The notes under the pieces are model-generated. The model saw nothing but the letters and a program-made list of their open reading frames with translations. It was not told where the DNA came from and made no database searches. A stretch of 64,000 bases of DNA from Betaproteobacteria bacterium GR16-43. GTDB lineage: Bacteria; Pseudomonadota; Gammaproteobacteria; Burkholderiales; Usitatibacteraceae. Numbering within the stretch: position 1 is the stretch's first letter; every line of letters begins with the position of its first letter. The position numbers and the translations under genes were made by a program. The DNA is taken from contig CP019169.1 in assembly GCA_001953215.1 (NCBI GenBank), positions 2,170,001-2,234,000 on the forward strand, written 5' to 3'. Below, piece by piece: positions 7,199-18,853 of this stretch.

Positions 7199-8922
7199 GC
7201 GAGGCGCGTCCTCAGGTGCGCGATGGCTTCGCCCAGCGGCACTTTCGTCGCCTGCGCGTCGCGGCGATGCTGGTACTCCGCGATGCCTTCCTTCAACCCG
7301 CGCTCGCCGATCACGAAGCGGTGCGGGATGCCGATCAGTTCCTGGTCGGCGAGCAGCACGCCGGGCCGCTCGTCGCGGTCGTCGAGGAATGCGTCGATGC
7401 CGGCCGCGGTGAGGTCCGCATAGAGCTTGTCCGCGGCGGCGCGCACGCCCTCGCTCTTGGCGTAGCCCAGGCCGATCACCGACACCACGAACGGCGCCAT
7501 CGGGTCGGGCCAGATGATGCCCTTGTCGTCGTGGTTCTGTTCGATGGCCGCGGCCACGACGCGCGTGACTCCGATGCCGTAGCAGCCCATCTCGACCGGC
7601 ACGTTCTCGCCTTTGGCGTTCACGATGTTGGCCCCCATCTTCGCGGAGTACGCGGTGCGAAGCTGGAAGACATGTCCCACTTCGATGCCGCGCGCGAGCT
7701 CGAGCGTGCCCTGGCCGTCGGGCGAGGGATCGCCGGACACGACGTTGCGGATGTCGGCCACGGCGTGCGGTTCGGGCAGGTCGCGGCCCCAATTCACGCC
7801 GGTCAAGTGGAAGCCGTCCTCGTTGGCGCCCACGCAGAAATCACTCATCGCGGCGACGGTGCGGTCGGCGACGATCTTCACGGCGTGCCCCACCGGTCCC
7901 AGCGAGCCGGCCGTGGCTTTCAGTTGCGTGCGGATTTCGCCTTCGGTGGCAAAACGGAACGGCTTCACGCCCGGCACCTTCGAGGCTTTCACTTCGTTCA
8001 GCATGTGGTCACCGCGCACGAGGAGCATGAACATCTCCTCGCGCTTCTCCGCGCCTTCGCCGCTGGTGTGCATCACGACGATCGACTTCACGGTCTGCGT
8101 GAGCGGGATCTTCAGGAACTCGGAGACTTCCTCGCACGTGTGCTTGCCGGGCGTGGCCACCTTCGCCATCGCCTGCGAAGCGGAAGCGCGCGCTGCCTTC
8201 GGCGCGAGCGCTTCGGCCAGTTCGACGTTCGCGGCGTACTCCGAGCCGGTGCTGTACGCGATCGCATCCTCGCCCGAGCCGGCGAGCACCTGGAACTCGT
8301 GCGAACCCGTGCCGCCGATCTCGCCCGAGTCCGCGGCCACGGCGCGGAACTTGAGCCCCAGGCGCGTGAAGATGCGGCCGTACGCGTCGTACATGGCCTT
8401 GTAGCTCTTCTGCAGCCCCTCGAAGTCCGCGTCGAACGAGTACGCGTCCTTCATGATGAATTCGCGCGCGCGCATCACGCCGAAGCGCGGGCGGATCTCG
8501 TCGCGGAACTTGGTCTGGATCTGGTACAGGTTCACGGGCAGCTGCTTGTAGCTGCGGATTTCCTTGCGCGCGATGTCGACCAGCACCTCCTCGGCGGTGG
8601 GCGCGTAGCAGAACTCGCGCTCGGCGCGGTCCTTGATGCGCAGCATCATCGGCCCGTAGAGGTCCCAGCGGCCGGACTCCTGCCACAGGTCGGCGGGCTG
8701 GATCGGCGGAGCCAGGATCTCCAGGGCGCCCCCGTTGGCCATCTCCTCGCGGACCACTTTCTCCACCTTCGCCAGCACCCGCATTCCCAGCGGCATCCAG
8801 GTGTACAGGCCGCTGCCCAACTTGCGGATCAGGCCCGCCCGCATCATCAGCTTGTGGCTCGGAAGCTCCGCCTCCTGGGGGGCTTCCTTGAGGGTGGACA
8901 GGTAAAAACGACTGGCGCGCAT
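7195..8922 (-). CDS. proS: Proline--tRNA ligase
   Basis: The 575-residue protein is a prokaryote-type class II prolyl-tRNA synthetase, charging tRNA-Pro with proline. It opens with the typical [15 protein letters not shown]. Class II motif 2 is seen around [21 protein letters not shown], an INS-type editing domain occupies about residues 225-400 ([22 protein letters not shown]-like region), and the C-terminal anticodon-binding domain ends at LRTRLA. Length matches the family (about 570). It heads an operon with the GNAT and transglycosylase genes and is divergent from rppH, 128 bases away. Confidence 0.97.
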   Translation of the reverse strand: MRASRFYLSTLKEAPQEAELPSHKLMMRAGLIRKLGSGLYTWMPLGMRVLAKVEKVVREEMANGGALEILAPPIQPADLWQESGRWDLYGPMMLRIKDRAEREFCYAPTAEEVLVDIARKEIRSYKQLPVNLYQIQTKFRDEIRPRFGVMRAREFIMKDAYSFDADFEGLQKSYKAMYDAYGRIFTRLGLKFRAVAADSGEIGGTGSHEFQVLAGSGEDAIAYSTGSEYAANVELAEALAPKAARASASQAMAKVATPGKHTCEEVSEFLKIPLTQTVKSIVVMHTSGEGAEKREEMFMLLVRGDHMLNEVKASKVPGVKPFRFATEGEIRTQLKATAGSLGPVGHAVKIVADRTVAAMSDFCVGANEDGFHLTGVNWGRDLPEPHAVADIRNVVSGDPSPDGQGTLELARGIEVGHVFQLRTAYSAKMGANIVNAKGENVPVEMGCYGIGVTRVVAAAIEQNHDDKGIIWPDPMAPFVVSVIGLGYAKSEGVRAAADKLYADLTAAGIDAFLDDRDERPGVLLADQELIGIPHRFVIGERGLKEGIAEYQHRRDAQATKVPLGEAIAHLRTRLA

Positions 8923-8959
8923 GAATTCTCCGAATCAAATCATTGGCTTGCAGCCGCCC

Positions 8960-8988
8960 ATTCTACAGGAAGGCCCGCCCGGGACCAC
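8960..8988 (-). promoter_or_regulatory. Possible proS promoter
   Basis: On the minus strand a TAGAAT hexamer (8965-8960) lies about 38 bases upstream of the proS start. The -35 position 17 bases further upstream (GTGGTC, 8988-8983) is weak. The position fits a sigma-70-type -10, but no second line of evidence supports it. Confidence 0.3.
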
Positions 8989-8989
8989 G

Positions 8990-9018
8990 TTGGCGAGCGC
9001 TCCCAACTGTGCAAGAAT
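8990..9018 (+). promoter_or_regulatory. Possible rppH promoter
   Basis: TTGGCG (8990-8995), a 17-base spacer and AAGAAT (9013-9018) give a plausible sigma-70 promoter reading toward rppH, whose start is 33 bases past the -10. Each hexamer has two mismatches to consensus, so the assignment is tentative. Confidence 0.35.
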
Positions 9019-9050
9019 GGCCCCATACAACGAATCTGGATGGTGATGCC

Positions 9051-9653
9051 ATGATCGATCGGGACGGATACCGCCCGAACGTCGCCATCGTGCTCTGCAA
9101 CACGAAGAACCAGGTGTTTTGGGGCAAGCGCATCAAGGAGCACGCCTGGCAGTTCCCCCAGGGCGGCATCAAGCCGGGGGAGACTCCCGAGCAAGCGATG
9201 TACCGGGAGTTGAAGGAAGAGACGGGGCTGGAAGCGAAGCACGTGCAGATCCTGGGCCGGACGCGGGATTGGCTGCACTACCACGTGCCCACGCATTGGG
9301 TGAAGCGCGAATGGCGCGGCACCTACAAGGGCCAGAAGCAGATCTGGTTCCTGCTGCGCCTCGTCGGCCGCGATTGCGATGTGTCCCTGCGAGCCTCGGG
9401 CCACCCCGAGTTCGACGCATGGCGCTGGCACCAGTACTGGGTGCCGCTCGAAACGGTGATCGACTTCAAGCGCGACGTCTATCGGCAGGCGCTGGAGCAG
9501 CTCGCCGGTTTCCTCGACGTGCAGCCGAGCTCCGCGGGCCTCTCGCCCTATGGACGCCGGCGCAAGCACGCCCGGGAGCGGGAACGCCCGCGCGTCGCGC
9601 ACGGCGATCTCGATCCGGCCCTGCCGCCGACGCCGGAGCCCGGCACCGCCTGA
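9051..9653 (+). CDS. rppH: RNA pyrophosphohydrolase RppH (NudH)
   Basis: This 200-residue Nudix hydrolase should remove pyrophosphate from 5'-triphosphorylated mRNA and so start 5'-end-dependent decay. The opening [15 protein letters not shown] and HAWQFPQGG are RppH hallmarks. The Nudix box spans residues 38-60 with the catalytic REL-EE core (YRELKEETG). The C-terminal tail beyond residue 165 is basic and proline-rich ([14 protein letters not shown]), which is variable in the family. The ATG at 9051 aligns with the family start. It is divergent from proS, as is usual in betaproteobacteria. Confidence 0.95.
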   Translation: MIDRDGYRPNVAIVLCNTKNQVFWGKRIKEHAWQFPQGGIKPGETPEQAMYRELKEETGLEAKHVQILGRTRDWLHYHVPTHWVKREWRGTYKGQKQIWFLLRLVGRDCDVSLRASGHPEFDAWRWHQYWVPLETVIDFKRDVYRQALEQLAGFLDVQPSSAGLSPYGRRRKHARERERPRVAHGDLDPALPPTPEPGTA

Positions 9654-9660
9654 GCCCGCG

Positions 9661-10233
9661 CTAGAACCCGCGCAGTGCCGGCGGGATGGCCAGGTACTGC
9701 AGGCCGGCCGCGAACACCCACAGCACGAGGGCCGCGATGGTGACGACCGCCAGGTAGCCCATCGCCTGGCCGTCGCCCGGCTTCATCAGCTTCGGCAATC
9801 CGAGGTACAGCAAGTACACGCTGTAGAGCGCGCCCACGAGGCTGAAGATCGAAACGTACGGCACGGCCTGGAACACGCCCGCGATCCACGCCGCGGTGGG
9901 CGCGAATGCGGAGACCTTCATCGCCTGCGCGAAACTCCGGCTCGCCCCGAAGTGCGGGGCCAGGGCATCGACGGCGAGCGCCAGCAGGTACACGGTGGCG
10001 AGGCCCATCGCGTACGTGATCACGAGCAGCGTGACGCCGTAGGACATGGGCAGGCGCACGCCCCCCAGGCCCACCACGCAATAGCCGATGAAATTGCTCA
10101 CGGCGGGAATGGCCGCGAGGATCATCACGTAGCCCGTGAAGAGTCCCTGCACCGCATGCGGCTCGGTGTCGATCACCTCCCATTCGGTCCGGGGCGTGAG
10201 CAGCAGGCGCTGGGCGCGTTCGACGAGGTTCAT
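9661..10233 (-). CDS. Yip1 domain membrane protein
   Basis: A 190-residue inner-membrane protein with a Yip1 domain (PF04893). It begins with the family-typical amphipathic MNLVERAQRLLLTPRTEWEV, followed by about five hydrophobic segments. Bacterial Yip1 proteins are of unknown function. Ten bases separate its start from the stop of the upstream glycosyltransferase gene, so the two are probably co-transcribed. It is convergent with rppH with a seven-base gap. Confidence 0.82.
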   Translation of the reverse strand: MNLVERAQRLLLTPRTEWEVIDTEPHAVQGLFTGYVMILAAIPAVSNFIGYCVVGLGGVRLPMSYGVTLLVITYAMGLATVYLLALAVDALAPHFGASRSFAQAMKVSAFAPTAAWIAGVFQAVPYVSIFSLVGALYSVYLLYLGLPKLMKPGDGQAMGYLAVVTIAALVLWVFAAGLQYLAIPPALRGF

Positions 10234-10243
10234 GGTCCGAGGG

Positions 10244-11449
10244 TCAGGATGCGACCAGTTCTTCGATGCGCGCGAGGACCCGCCGGCGTTGCTCCGCCGG
10301 GCTCCAGCCTTTGTAGCGCGCCGCGAAGTTGCGCGCGGCCTGCGTGAACGACGGGTCCTGCAGGATGCGATCGAGCGGCGCGGCCACGCCGGTGCGTGCG
10401 GCGAGCGCGATGCTCTCTCCCGCGTTGCGGATGCCGATGCCCGCGCCCATCAGCTCGACGCGAAGCGCGGTGAGAAGCTGCTCGTAGTGCTGGGGAAGCA
10501 GCAGCAACGGCACCCCGTGCGCCAACGAGCCGGGCCCGATCTCGCCGCCCATCGAGACCAGCAGGTCGCACGCCGGCAGCAGGCGATCGAGGCGCACGAG
10601 CGTTTCGGTCATGCGAATGCGCGAAGACGCATAGGCGGCCCGGCGCGCGGGCTCCAGCCCGGGGATGAACGCGATGACGCAGTGCCCTCGCGCCTTCAGC
10701 GTGGCGAAGAGTTCGTCGAGGCACGGCACGGTGGCCGGCAGGTACACCAGCACGCGCTTGCCGTTGCCTTCGGGCCAGTCGACGATGCGCCCGCCATCCG
10801 TCGAGATGCGCGGTCCCCAGTATCCCGATGCGGGCCGCGTGCCGTAGTGATCCAGTTCCGGGAACGTGCAGAGGAAGTCCTCGTCGGACTCGAACTGCTG
10901 CGCGAGGCATTCGAGGGGCCCGGACTTCGACCGGACCAGGACCTCGTTCACCACGCCGAGCACGTACGCCTCGTCGGCCGCGGACTTCTGCGCTTCGACG
11001 GGCGCCTCGATGCGAAAGGGTGGCAGTGGCGTGAGGCGCGGCGGCGTGAAGAAGCCGTTGCCGTAAGTCGCGCGCCGAATGCCCAGGGCGCGCGCGGCGA
11101 GTAGGGCCGTGGGTCCGAAGTCGGTGATCACGAGGTCGGGCTTCACGCGGGCGAAGTGCTCGCGCCATCCGTTGAAGAGCGGCGAGAGCGTTTCCGCGTC
11201 GCGATAGCCGGAGCCCGCGAGGATGTGCGGATACGTGGAAGGCGCGAAGGCGGTGGGTGCTTCGGGGATCGCCGGCGAGGCGAAGACCTCGAGCGACCGG
11301 GCTTCGGGCAGGTAGCGCAGCGCCCCGGTCTCGCGCAGGAAGAGGCTTACGGAGTGGCCGCGCTTTTGCAGCGCTTCGCCCAGTCTCGCGGTCGAGGTCG
11401 CGTGGCCCAGCGAATTGCCGAGCTCCCAGACGACCGCGATCCGCGCCAC
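10244..11449 (-). CDS. Glycosyltransferase, GT1/MurG-like
   Basis: The 401-residue product has the two-Rossmann GT-B layout of macrolide/UDP-glucuronosyltransferase-like enzymes. The N-terminal domain opens with VVWELGNSLGHATSTARLGEAL, an acceptor-side GxxGH-type loop. The C-terminal donor site is seen in LLVSMGGEIGPGSLAHGVPLLLLPQHYEQLLTA, with the GPGSLAHGVP stretch corresponding to the nucleotide-sugar motif. There is no signal peptide or clear membrane helix, so it is probably cytoplasmic. It lies just downstream of the large secreted beta-helix protein and upstream of the Yip1 gene. Donor and acceptor are unknown. Confidence 0.75.
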   Translation of the reverse strand: MARIAVVWELGNSLGHATSTARLGEALQKRGHSVSLFLRETGALRYLPEARSLEVFASPAIPEAPTAFAPSTYPHILAGSGYRDAETLSPLFNGWREHFARVKPDLVITDFGPTALLAARALGIRRATYGNGFFTPPRLTPLPPFRIEAPVEAQKSAADEAYVLGVVNEVLVRSKSGPLECLAQQFESDEDFLCTFPELDHYGTRPASGYWGPRISTDGGRIVDWPEGNGKRVLVYLPATVPCLDELFATLKARGHCVIAFIPGLEPARRAAYASSRIRMTETLVRLDRLLPACDLLVSMGGEIGPGSLAHGVPLLLLPQHYEQLLTALRVELMGAGIGIRNAGESIALAARTGVAAPLDRILQDPSFTQAARNFAARYKGWSPAEQRRRVLARIEELVAS

Positions 11450-11456
11450 GCCGCTG

Positions 11457-14153
11457 CTAGCAGCCGGTGCCCAATCCCTGCCGCGGGCTCACGAAGCCCC
11501 CGATGCGACAACTCGTGCCGAATACGCTCGCACGATGCGGGCTCGCTTCGGCGTTGCTGTTGATCGTCACGAATCCGAAGCGCTGGCCGTACGACGTGGC
11601 CCGCATCGCGACCTGCAACTCGCACGAGGCGAGGGAGGGCAGGACGTCGCCGCACGACTTGCTGATGATCACGAAGTCGGGGCTCACGACGATGCTGTCG
11701 AACCGCACGTCGGCGCCGCCGATGTTCTTCAGGATCACCGGCGAGGTCGGGCTCGTGGTGCCGAAGGCGCGCGCTCCGTAGCCGATCTCGCGCGGCGTGA
11801 CCTGCAGCAGCGGCACGGGACGCAGCGAGGCGTGCGCGAGGAGCTGGATGGCCCGCGATCCGCCGGGTGCGTTGGTCATGACGGTGAGCGAGCCGGAGAA
11901 ATCGCCCGGGGCGGCGCTGCTGAAGGAAATCTTGGCCACGCACGATTCGCCCACGGCCAGCGTCGCGGGGCAGTTGTGCTCGAGCGTGTATCCCGGGCCC
12001 GCGATGACGAGGCCGTCGATCGTCGCCGGCGCCGTGCCCGTGTTCTTGATGGTGAGGTTCGAGACGGCGGGGTTCGGCGCGCCGACCACGTAGACCAGCT
12101 CGATCAAGCCGGGCAGGAGGATCTGGGGCGCGACGGTGCCGATGCCCGTGAGGCCCGAGCTCGCGCCGGGGCCGACCGAAGGCGTGACGACCAGCGCGTC
12201 GCTGAACGTGCCGGTCGACGTCGGCGTGAACCCCACGTCGATGCGGCACACTTCTCCGACCTGGATGGGATTGTTGCAACTGACCCGCTGCACGGCGAAG
12301 CCCGAACTGCCGGCCGAGTAGGTTCCCATCGGGATGGGCACGGCGCCGGTGTTCTGGAGCGTGAAGGAGGTGCCCGCCGTGGAGCCGACCGGAACCGATC
12401 CGAAATTGTAGGACACGGGATTCAGCGTGAATGCCGGCGGAGCGACACCGGTCCCGGTGAGCGTGATCGTGCGCGGGCTGCCGGGTGCCAGGTCGCAGAT
12501 CTGGATCGTGGTGCTCTGCGGGCCGAGGGCCGAGGGCGCGAAGGCCGCGGTCACGGTGCACGAGTTGCCGGGCGCGTACATGCCGCCGCCGACGCAGGTG
12601 GTCGAGCAGATGAACTGCGTGGTGCCGTTGCACACCGGCCCGCCATAGCAGGCCGTGGACCCGATCGCGGAGAGGAGCACGGTGCCGGTGCCGGTGCTGG
12701 AATAGACGGAAGTTTGCGTAGCGCTCGTGCTGCCCGTTCCCACGTTGCCGAACGCCATCGTGGTGGGCACGAGGGTCGCCGCGGGTACGCCGACGAACGC
12801 GACCGCCTGCGAGAACTCCGATACGTCGTTCGTGCTCAGGCGATTCGCCATAGCCGAAATGTTGTTGAAGGTCCCGGTCAGGGTCACGCTGTTGGTGCTG
12901 CTCAGGTCGCCGGCGGCGTCCGTGGTGACACCGGCCAACCCTCCGATGGGCGTCTGCCCCGAGTACACGCCCGGCGCCGCGTTCGAGAAGAACTGCAGGA
13001 AGAACGTCTCGCTCGGGTTGCTGTTGAACGAGAACGTGACGATGGTGTTGCCCCCGGTCTGGTTCACCGACAGGATGGTCGGGTAGTTCTGGCCGTTGTT
13101 GGGACCGCCGTCGCCGTCGCCCGCGTCGTTGGGCCGCGGGCCGCCGGCCACGCCGAGCGCGACCGCCTTCGAAGTGTTGGCGTAGATCTGGTTGTTGCTG
13201 AGGTAGGTGCCGGTTCCCCCCTGGATGTCGACGCCAACGTCGTTGTTGGTGATCTCGTTGCTGTTGATGTCGATCGAGTTCGCGCCGCTCTGGACCAGGA
13301 TGCCCGTGCCGTTGGCGGCACCCACGCCGATCTTGTTCCCGGACACGGTGGTCGTCGTGGCCGGGTTGTTGATCACCATGCCCTGCGAGGAGTTGCCCGA
13401 GATCAGGTTGTTCGCGATCGTGGCCGACCCGCCGCCGTAGACGTAGATGCCCACGTTGTTGGGATCGGCCGCGGTGCCGGTGTTGTCGGTGCCGATGAGA
13501 TTGCCGCGCACGACCTTGGCGCCCGTGGCCTGGAGGTCGATGCCGCGGCCGCTGCCATGGCCGCTGATCACGTTCGACTTGGCGGCCGTCGTGCCGCCGA
13601 TGCTCGCGCCGTTGGTGCCGGTGGCGATGATGCCGTCCCGGTTGGCCTTGATGACGTTGCCTTCGACGATCAGTCCGAAGCCGCAGATTCCCGCGTCGCC
13701 GCCGTACTGGTTGAAATGCATGATCTGCAGGCCGCGAACGGTGAGCGACCCGTTGGTGATCGCCGACGAGAGGCCGCACATCCCCGTGACCGCCCCGAGG
13801 CCGTCGAGCGCCAGGCCGGGCGTCCCGTTGAAGGAGCCGCTGGCCGTGTTGGGTACGCCCACGCTGCTCGCGTCGACCACGACGTTGAGTGGCCCGCTGG
13901 GACACACGAAAGTCGTCAGCGGAATCGCCGGGGAGATGACGAACGGCCCGGAGAAATTGATGACCGGGCTCGGGTCCGTCAAGCAGTTGGTGTTCACGAG
14001 GCCGATCTTCTCGTCCAGCGACCCGGGGCCGGTGGGGCTTGCCGTCGTCACCGTGTAGGTGAGCGCATGCACGGGGAGCGCCGCCGTGGCGAGGGCCGCG
14101 ACGAGCGGCAACATCCGGAATTGGGAGGGAAAGCTGGCGGGTCGAGCGTTCAT
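11457..14153 (-). CDS. Secreted parallel beta-helix protein with ASH-type (choice-of-anchor D) repeats
   Basis: This 898-residue protein starts with a long signal peptide (residues 1-30, ending LPVHA). Residues 110-330 are Asn/Gly-rich short repeats such as NNLISGNSSQGMVI and NNQIYANTSK, the pattern of a right-handed parallel beta-helix. After residue about 430 come three or four immunoglobulin-like ASH/choice-of-anchor D units, marked by NFGSVPVGSTAG, LQNTGAVPIP and IGYGARAFGTTSP. No autotransporter barrel or LPXTG-type signal is visible, so it may be released or held by an unknown route. The stop is eight bases from the glycosyltransferase start on the same strand. Adhesive or surface role is inference. 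Confidence 0.75.
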   Translation of the reverse strand: MNARPASFPSQFRMLPLVAALATAALPVHALTYTVTTASPTGPGSLDEKIGLVNTNCLTDPSPVINFSGPFVISPAIPLTTFVCPSGPLNVVVDASSVGVPNTASGSFNGTPGLALDGLGAVTGMCGLSSAITNGSLTVRGLQIMHFNQYGGDAGICGFGLIVEGNVIKANRDGIIATGTNGASIGGTTAAKSNVISGHGSGRGIDLQATGAKVVRGNLIGTDNTGTAADPNNVGIYVYGGGSATIANNLISGNSSQGMVINNPATTTTVSGNKIGVGAANGTGILVQSGANSIDINSNEITNNDVGVDIQGGTGTYLSNNQIYANTSKAVALGVAGGPRPNDAGDGDGGPNNGQNYPTILSVNQTGGNTIVTFSFNSNPSETFFLQFFSNAAPGVYSGQTPIGGLAGVTTDAAGDLSSTNSVTLTGTFNNISAMANRLSTNDVSEFSQAVAFVGVPAATLVPTTMAFGNVGTGSTSATQTSVYSSTGTGTVLLSAIGSTACYGGPVCNGTTQFICSTTCVGGGMYAPGNSCTVTAAFAPSALGPQSTTIQICDLAPGSPRTITLTGTGVAPPAFTLNPVSYNFGSVPVGSTAGTSFTLQNTGAVPIPMGTYSAGSSGFAVQRVSCNNPIQVGEVCRIDVGFTPTSTGTFSDALVVTPSVGPGASSGLTGIGTVAPQILLPGLIELVYVVGAPNPAVSNLTIKNTGTAPATIDGLVIAGPGYTLEHNCPATLAVGESCVAKISFSSAAPGDFSGSLTVMTNAPGGSRAIQLLAHASLRPVPLLQVTPREIGYGARAFGTTSPTSPVILKNIGGADVRFDSIVVSPDFVIISKSCGDVLPSLASCELQVAMRATSYGQRFGFVTINSNAEASPHRASVFGTSCRIGGFVSPRQGLGTGC

Positions 14154-14283
14154 GCGGAAGCTCCTAGGGGGCCGCGAAAGGCGACCTGGCGCAACTTGGA
14201 AGGCTATTGTGCCGCGAACCCCTGCGTCTACGGAATATTCCCTAGATTCCGAGGCTTGCACCGCACAAAACGGAGCCTGATCC

Positions 14284-17041
<2,758 letters not shown>

Positions 17042-17050
17042 GTCCGGAAA

Positions 17051-17077
17051 TAAAAAAGCCCCGTACGGGACGGGGCT
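17051..17077 (-). terminator. Intrinsic terminator after rpmA
   Basis: On the minus strand AGCCCCGT (17077-17070) and ACGGGGCT (17064-17057) form a perfect 8-bp stem with a 5-base loop, followed by a run of six T (17056-17051 region). It lies 22 bases after the rpmA stop and ends about ten bases before the rhtB-like start. It therefore separates the ribosomal-protein genes from rhtB-obgE-proB unless transcripts read through. Confidence 0.85.
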
Positions 17078-17098
17078 CTTTCGCGTGGGCGAGAGCCG

Positions 17099-17362
17099 TT
17101 ACTGCGCGACCGGCTCGACGCTCACGACATTGCGGCTCTTCGGACCCTGCTTCGCGTACGAGACGCGGCCTTCGATCATCGCGAAGAGCGTGTGGTCCTT
17201 GCCCATGCCCACGTGGCGCCCGGCGTGGAACTTGGTGCCGCGCTGGCGAACGAGGATGGAACCCGCGGGGATGAACTCGCCGCCGTAGACCTTCAGGCCC
17301 AGGCGTTTCGATTCGGAGTCGCGGCCGTTACGGGACGAGCCGCCTGCTTTCTTGTGTGCCAT
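17099..17362 (-). CDS. rpmA: 50S ribosomal protein L27
   Basis: The 87-residue product is bL27, whose flexible N-terminus reaches the peptidyl-transferase centre. It begins [20 protein letters not shown] with no extra leader to cleave, as expected in proteobacteria. [17 protein letters not shown] completes the C-terminus. It lies 12 bases downstream of rplU in the same transcript and is followed by an intrinsic terminator. Confidence 0.98.
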   Translation of the reverse strand: MAHKKAGGSSRNGRDSESKRLGLKVYGGEFIPAGSILVRQRGTKFHAGRHVGMGKDHTLFAMIEGRVSYAKQGPKSRNVVSVEPVAQ

Positions 17363-17374
17363 GAATGTCCGTCC

Positions 17375-17683
17375 TTACGCGATGGCATCCACACGGATTT
17401 CCGTGTAGTTCTGCCGATGGCCCTGGGTGCGCTGGTAGTGCTTGCGGCGGCGCATCTTGAAGATGCGAACCTTCACGCCGCGGCCGTGGGAAACGACCGT
17501 GGCCGTCACCTTGGCGCCCGCAACCAACGGGTTGCCGACCTTCACCGACTCGCCTTCACCGACCATGAGCACCTGGTCGAGGGTGATCTGCGAGCCAACG
17601 TCTGCCGGTATCTGTTCGATTTTGATATTTTCGCCGGCGGCAACGCGATACTGCTTGCCTCCGGTTTTTATGACCGCATACAT
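17375..17683 (-). CDS. rplU: 50S ribosomal protein L21
   Basis: A 102-residue ribosomal protein bL21, which binds 23S rRNA. It begins [18 protein letters not shown] and ends with the rRNA-binding [17 protein letters not shown] region. The ATG at 17683 has a strong AGGAG site six bases upstream on the minus strand. It is the first gene of the rplU-rpmA unit and is served by a strong sigma-70-like promoter at 17751-17779. Confidence 0.98.
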   Translation of the reverse strand: MYAVIKTGGKQYRVAAGENIKIEQIPADVGSQITLDQVLMVGEGESVKVGNPLVAGAKVTATVVSHGRGVKVRIFKMRRRKHYQRTQGHRQNYTEIRVDAIA

Positions 17684-17749
17684 TGTTGAGCTCCTGGAGT
17701 GTTTCGTCTGGACAGCGAGGCTTTTCGGTAAGCGCCCGGCTGAACCAGC

Positions 17750-17755
17750 TATAAT
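17750..17755 (+). promoter_or_regulatory. Candidate -10 of ispB
   Basis: TATAAT lies 28 bases upstream of the ispB TTG start. The expected -35 region (around 17727-17732, CGGTAA) is poor. It overlaps the -10 of the divergent rplU promoter almost completely, so the two polymerases would compete for one site. Confidence 0.45.
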
Positions 17756-17779
17756 ACGCGAAATACCCCGTAACGTCAA
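17751..17779 (-). promoter_or_regulatory. Sigma-70-type promoter of rplU-rpmA
   Basis: On the minus strand, -35 TTGACG (17779-17774), a 17-base spacer and -10 TATTAT (17756-17751) make a near-consensus promoter. It lies 68 bases upstream of the rplU ATG. The same bases read on the plus strand give TATAAT (17750-17755), a perfect -10 pointing at ispB. Confidence 0.75.
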
Positions 17780-17783
17780 AGAC

Positions 17784-18761
17784 TTGTCTCCCCCCAGCCT
17801 AGAAGCGATCCGTGCCCCCATCGGCACCGATCTGGCGCGTGTCGACGAGGTGATTCGCGAGCGGTTGTCGAGCGAAGTCGCCCTCATCCGGACCATCGCG
17901 GAATACATCATCGGCAGCGGCGGCAAGCGCCTGCGCCCGGCCCTGGTGCTGCTCAGCGCCAACGCGCTGGGAACCCCCGCCAAGGGCCGGCACGAGCTCG
18001 CGGCGGTGATCGAATTCATCCACACGGCCACCCTGCTGCACGACGACGTGGTGGACGAATCCAGCCTGCGCCGCGGCCGGCACACGGCCAATGCCGAGTT
18101 CGGCAATGCCGCCTCGGTGCTGGTGGGCGATTTCCTCTATTCCCGCGCCTTCCAGATGATGGTCGGCGTGGGCAACACGCGGGTGATGGCGGTGATGGCG
18201 GATGCCACCAACGTCATCGCCGAAGGCGAGGTGCTGCAGTTGATGAACGTGCGCGATGCCGGCACCGACGAGGAAAGCTACCTGCGCGTGATCCGCTACA
18301 AGACCGCGAAGCTCTTCGAGGCGGCCACGCAGGTCGGGGCCCTCCTCGCGGGGGCCACCGCGGCACAGGAGCAAGCACTCACGGCGTACGGCATGCACCT
18401 CGGGACCGCCTTCCAGTTGATCGACGACGTGCTCGACTACTCGGGCGCCAGCGAGGAGACCGGCAAGAACCTGGGCGACGACCTCGCGGAAGGCAAGCCC
18501 ACGTTGCCGCTGATCCACGTGATGAAGTCGGGCACGGAAGCCGAGCGCGCGCTGGTGCGGCGTGCGATCGAGGAGAGCGGAAAGACTGAGCTGGAGGCCG
18601 TTCTGGCCGCGGTGCAGCGCACCGGGGCGCTCGACTACGCGAGGGGCAAGGCGAGGCTCGAAGCGGAAGCCGCCACGAGCCATCTGGCGACGCTCCCGGG
18701 TTCCGATTGCCGCGACGCTCTGCTACAATTAGCGTCCTTTTCTGTCGAGCGAAGCTTCTAG
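17784..18761 (+). CDS. ispB: Octaprenyl diphosphate synthase (trans-polyprenyltransferase)
   Basis: The 325-residue enzyme lengthens farnesyl diphosphate with isopentenyl diphosphate to make the ubiquinone side chain. The first aspartate-rich motif LLHDDVVDE has DDxxD at residues 87-91, and the second ([11 protein letters not shown]) at 214-218. [14 protein letters not shown] and [19 protein letters not shown] are also conserved. The start is taken as TTG at 17784, just before the conserved SLEAIRAPI; no ATG or GTG is available nearby in frame. It is followed by tRNA-Pro, a common betaproteobacterial arrangement. Confidence 0.93.
   Translation: MSPPSLEAIRAPIGTDLARVDEVIRERLSSEVALIRTIAEYIIGSGGKRLRPALVLLSANALGTPAKGRHELAAVIEFIHTATLLHDDVVDESSLRRGRHTANAEFGNAASVLVGDFLYSRAFQMMVGVGNTRVMAVMADATNVIAEGEVLQLMNVRDAGTDEESYLRVIRYKTAKLFEAATQVGALLAGATAAQEQALTAYGMHLGTAFQLIDDVLDYSGASEETGKNLGDDLAEGKPTLPLIHVMKSGTEAERALVRRAIEESGKTELEAVLAAVQRTGALDYARGKARLEAEAATSHLATLPGSDCRDALLQLASFSVERSF
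18701..18729 (+). promoter_or_regulatory. Candidate tRNA-Pro promoter inside the ispB 3' end
   Basis: TTCCGA (18701-18706), a 17-base spacer and TACAAT (18724-18729) lie 47 bases before the tRNA gene. The -10 is one base from consensus and the -35 is weak. It would allow tRNA expression independent of ispB. Confidence 0.4.
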
Positions 18762-18776
18762 CTCGGCGGTCCCAGT

Positions 18777-18853
18777 CGGGGTGTAGCTTAGCCTGGTAGA
18801 GCGCTACGTTCGGGACGTAGAGGCCGGAGGTTCGAATCCTCTCACCCCGACCA
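18777..18853 (+). tRNA. tRNA-Pro (anticodon CGG)
   Basis: The 77-base sequence folds as a cloverleaf. The acceptor CGGGGTG (18777-18783) pairs with CACCCCG (18843-18849), followed by discriminator A and an encoded CCA. The anticodon stem CTACG/CGTAG encloses loop TTCGGGA, giving anticodon CGG at 18811-18813 (proline, codon CCG). The T arm carries GGTTCGAATCC. The 3' half is overlapped on the other strand by the reading frame of the sortase gene. Confidence 0.97.

Noticed and set aside
13000-13700. Repeated Asn/Gly-rich coding units as a DNA repeat array or CRISPR
   Set aside because: The repetition is at the protein level (beta-helix turns). The DNA units are not identical or evenly spaced.
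18804-18853. GVRGFEPPASTSRT as a conserved sortase tail
   Set aside because: It is the antisense translation of tRNA-Pro, a well-known artefact, and not a protein motif.
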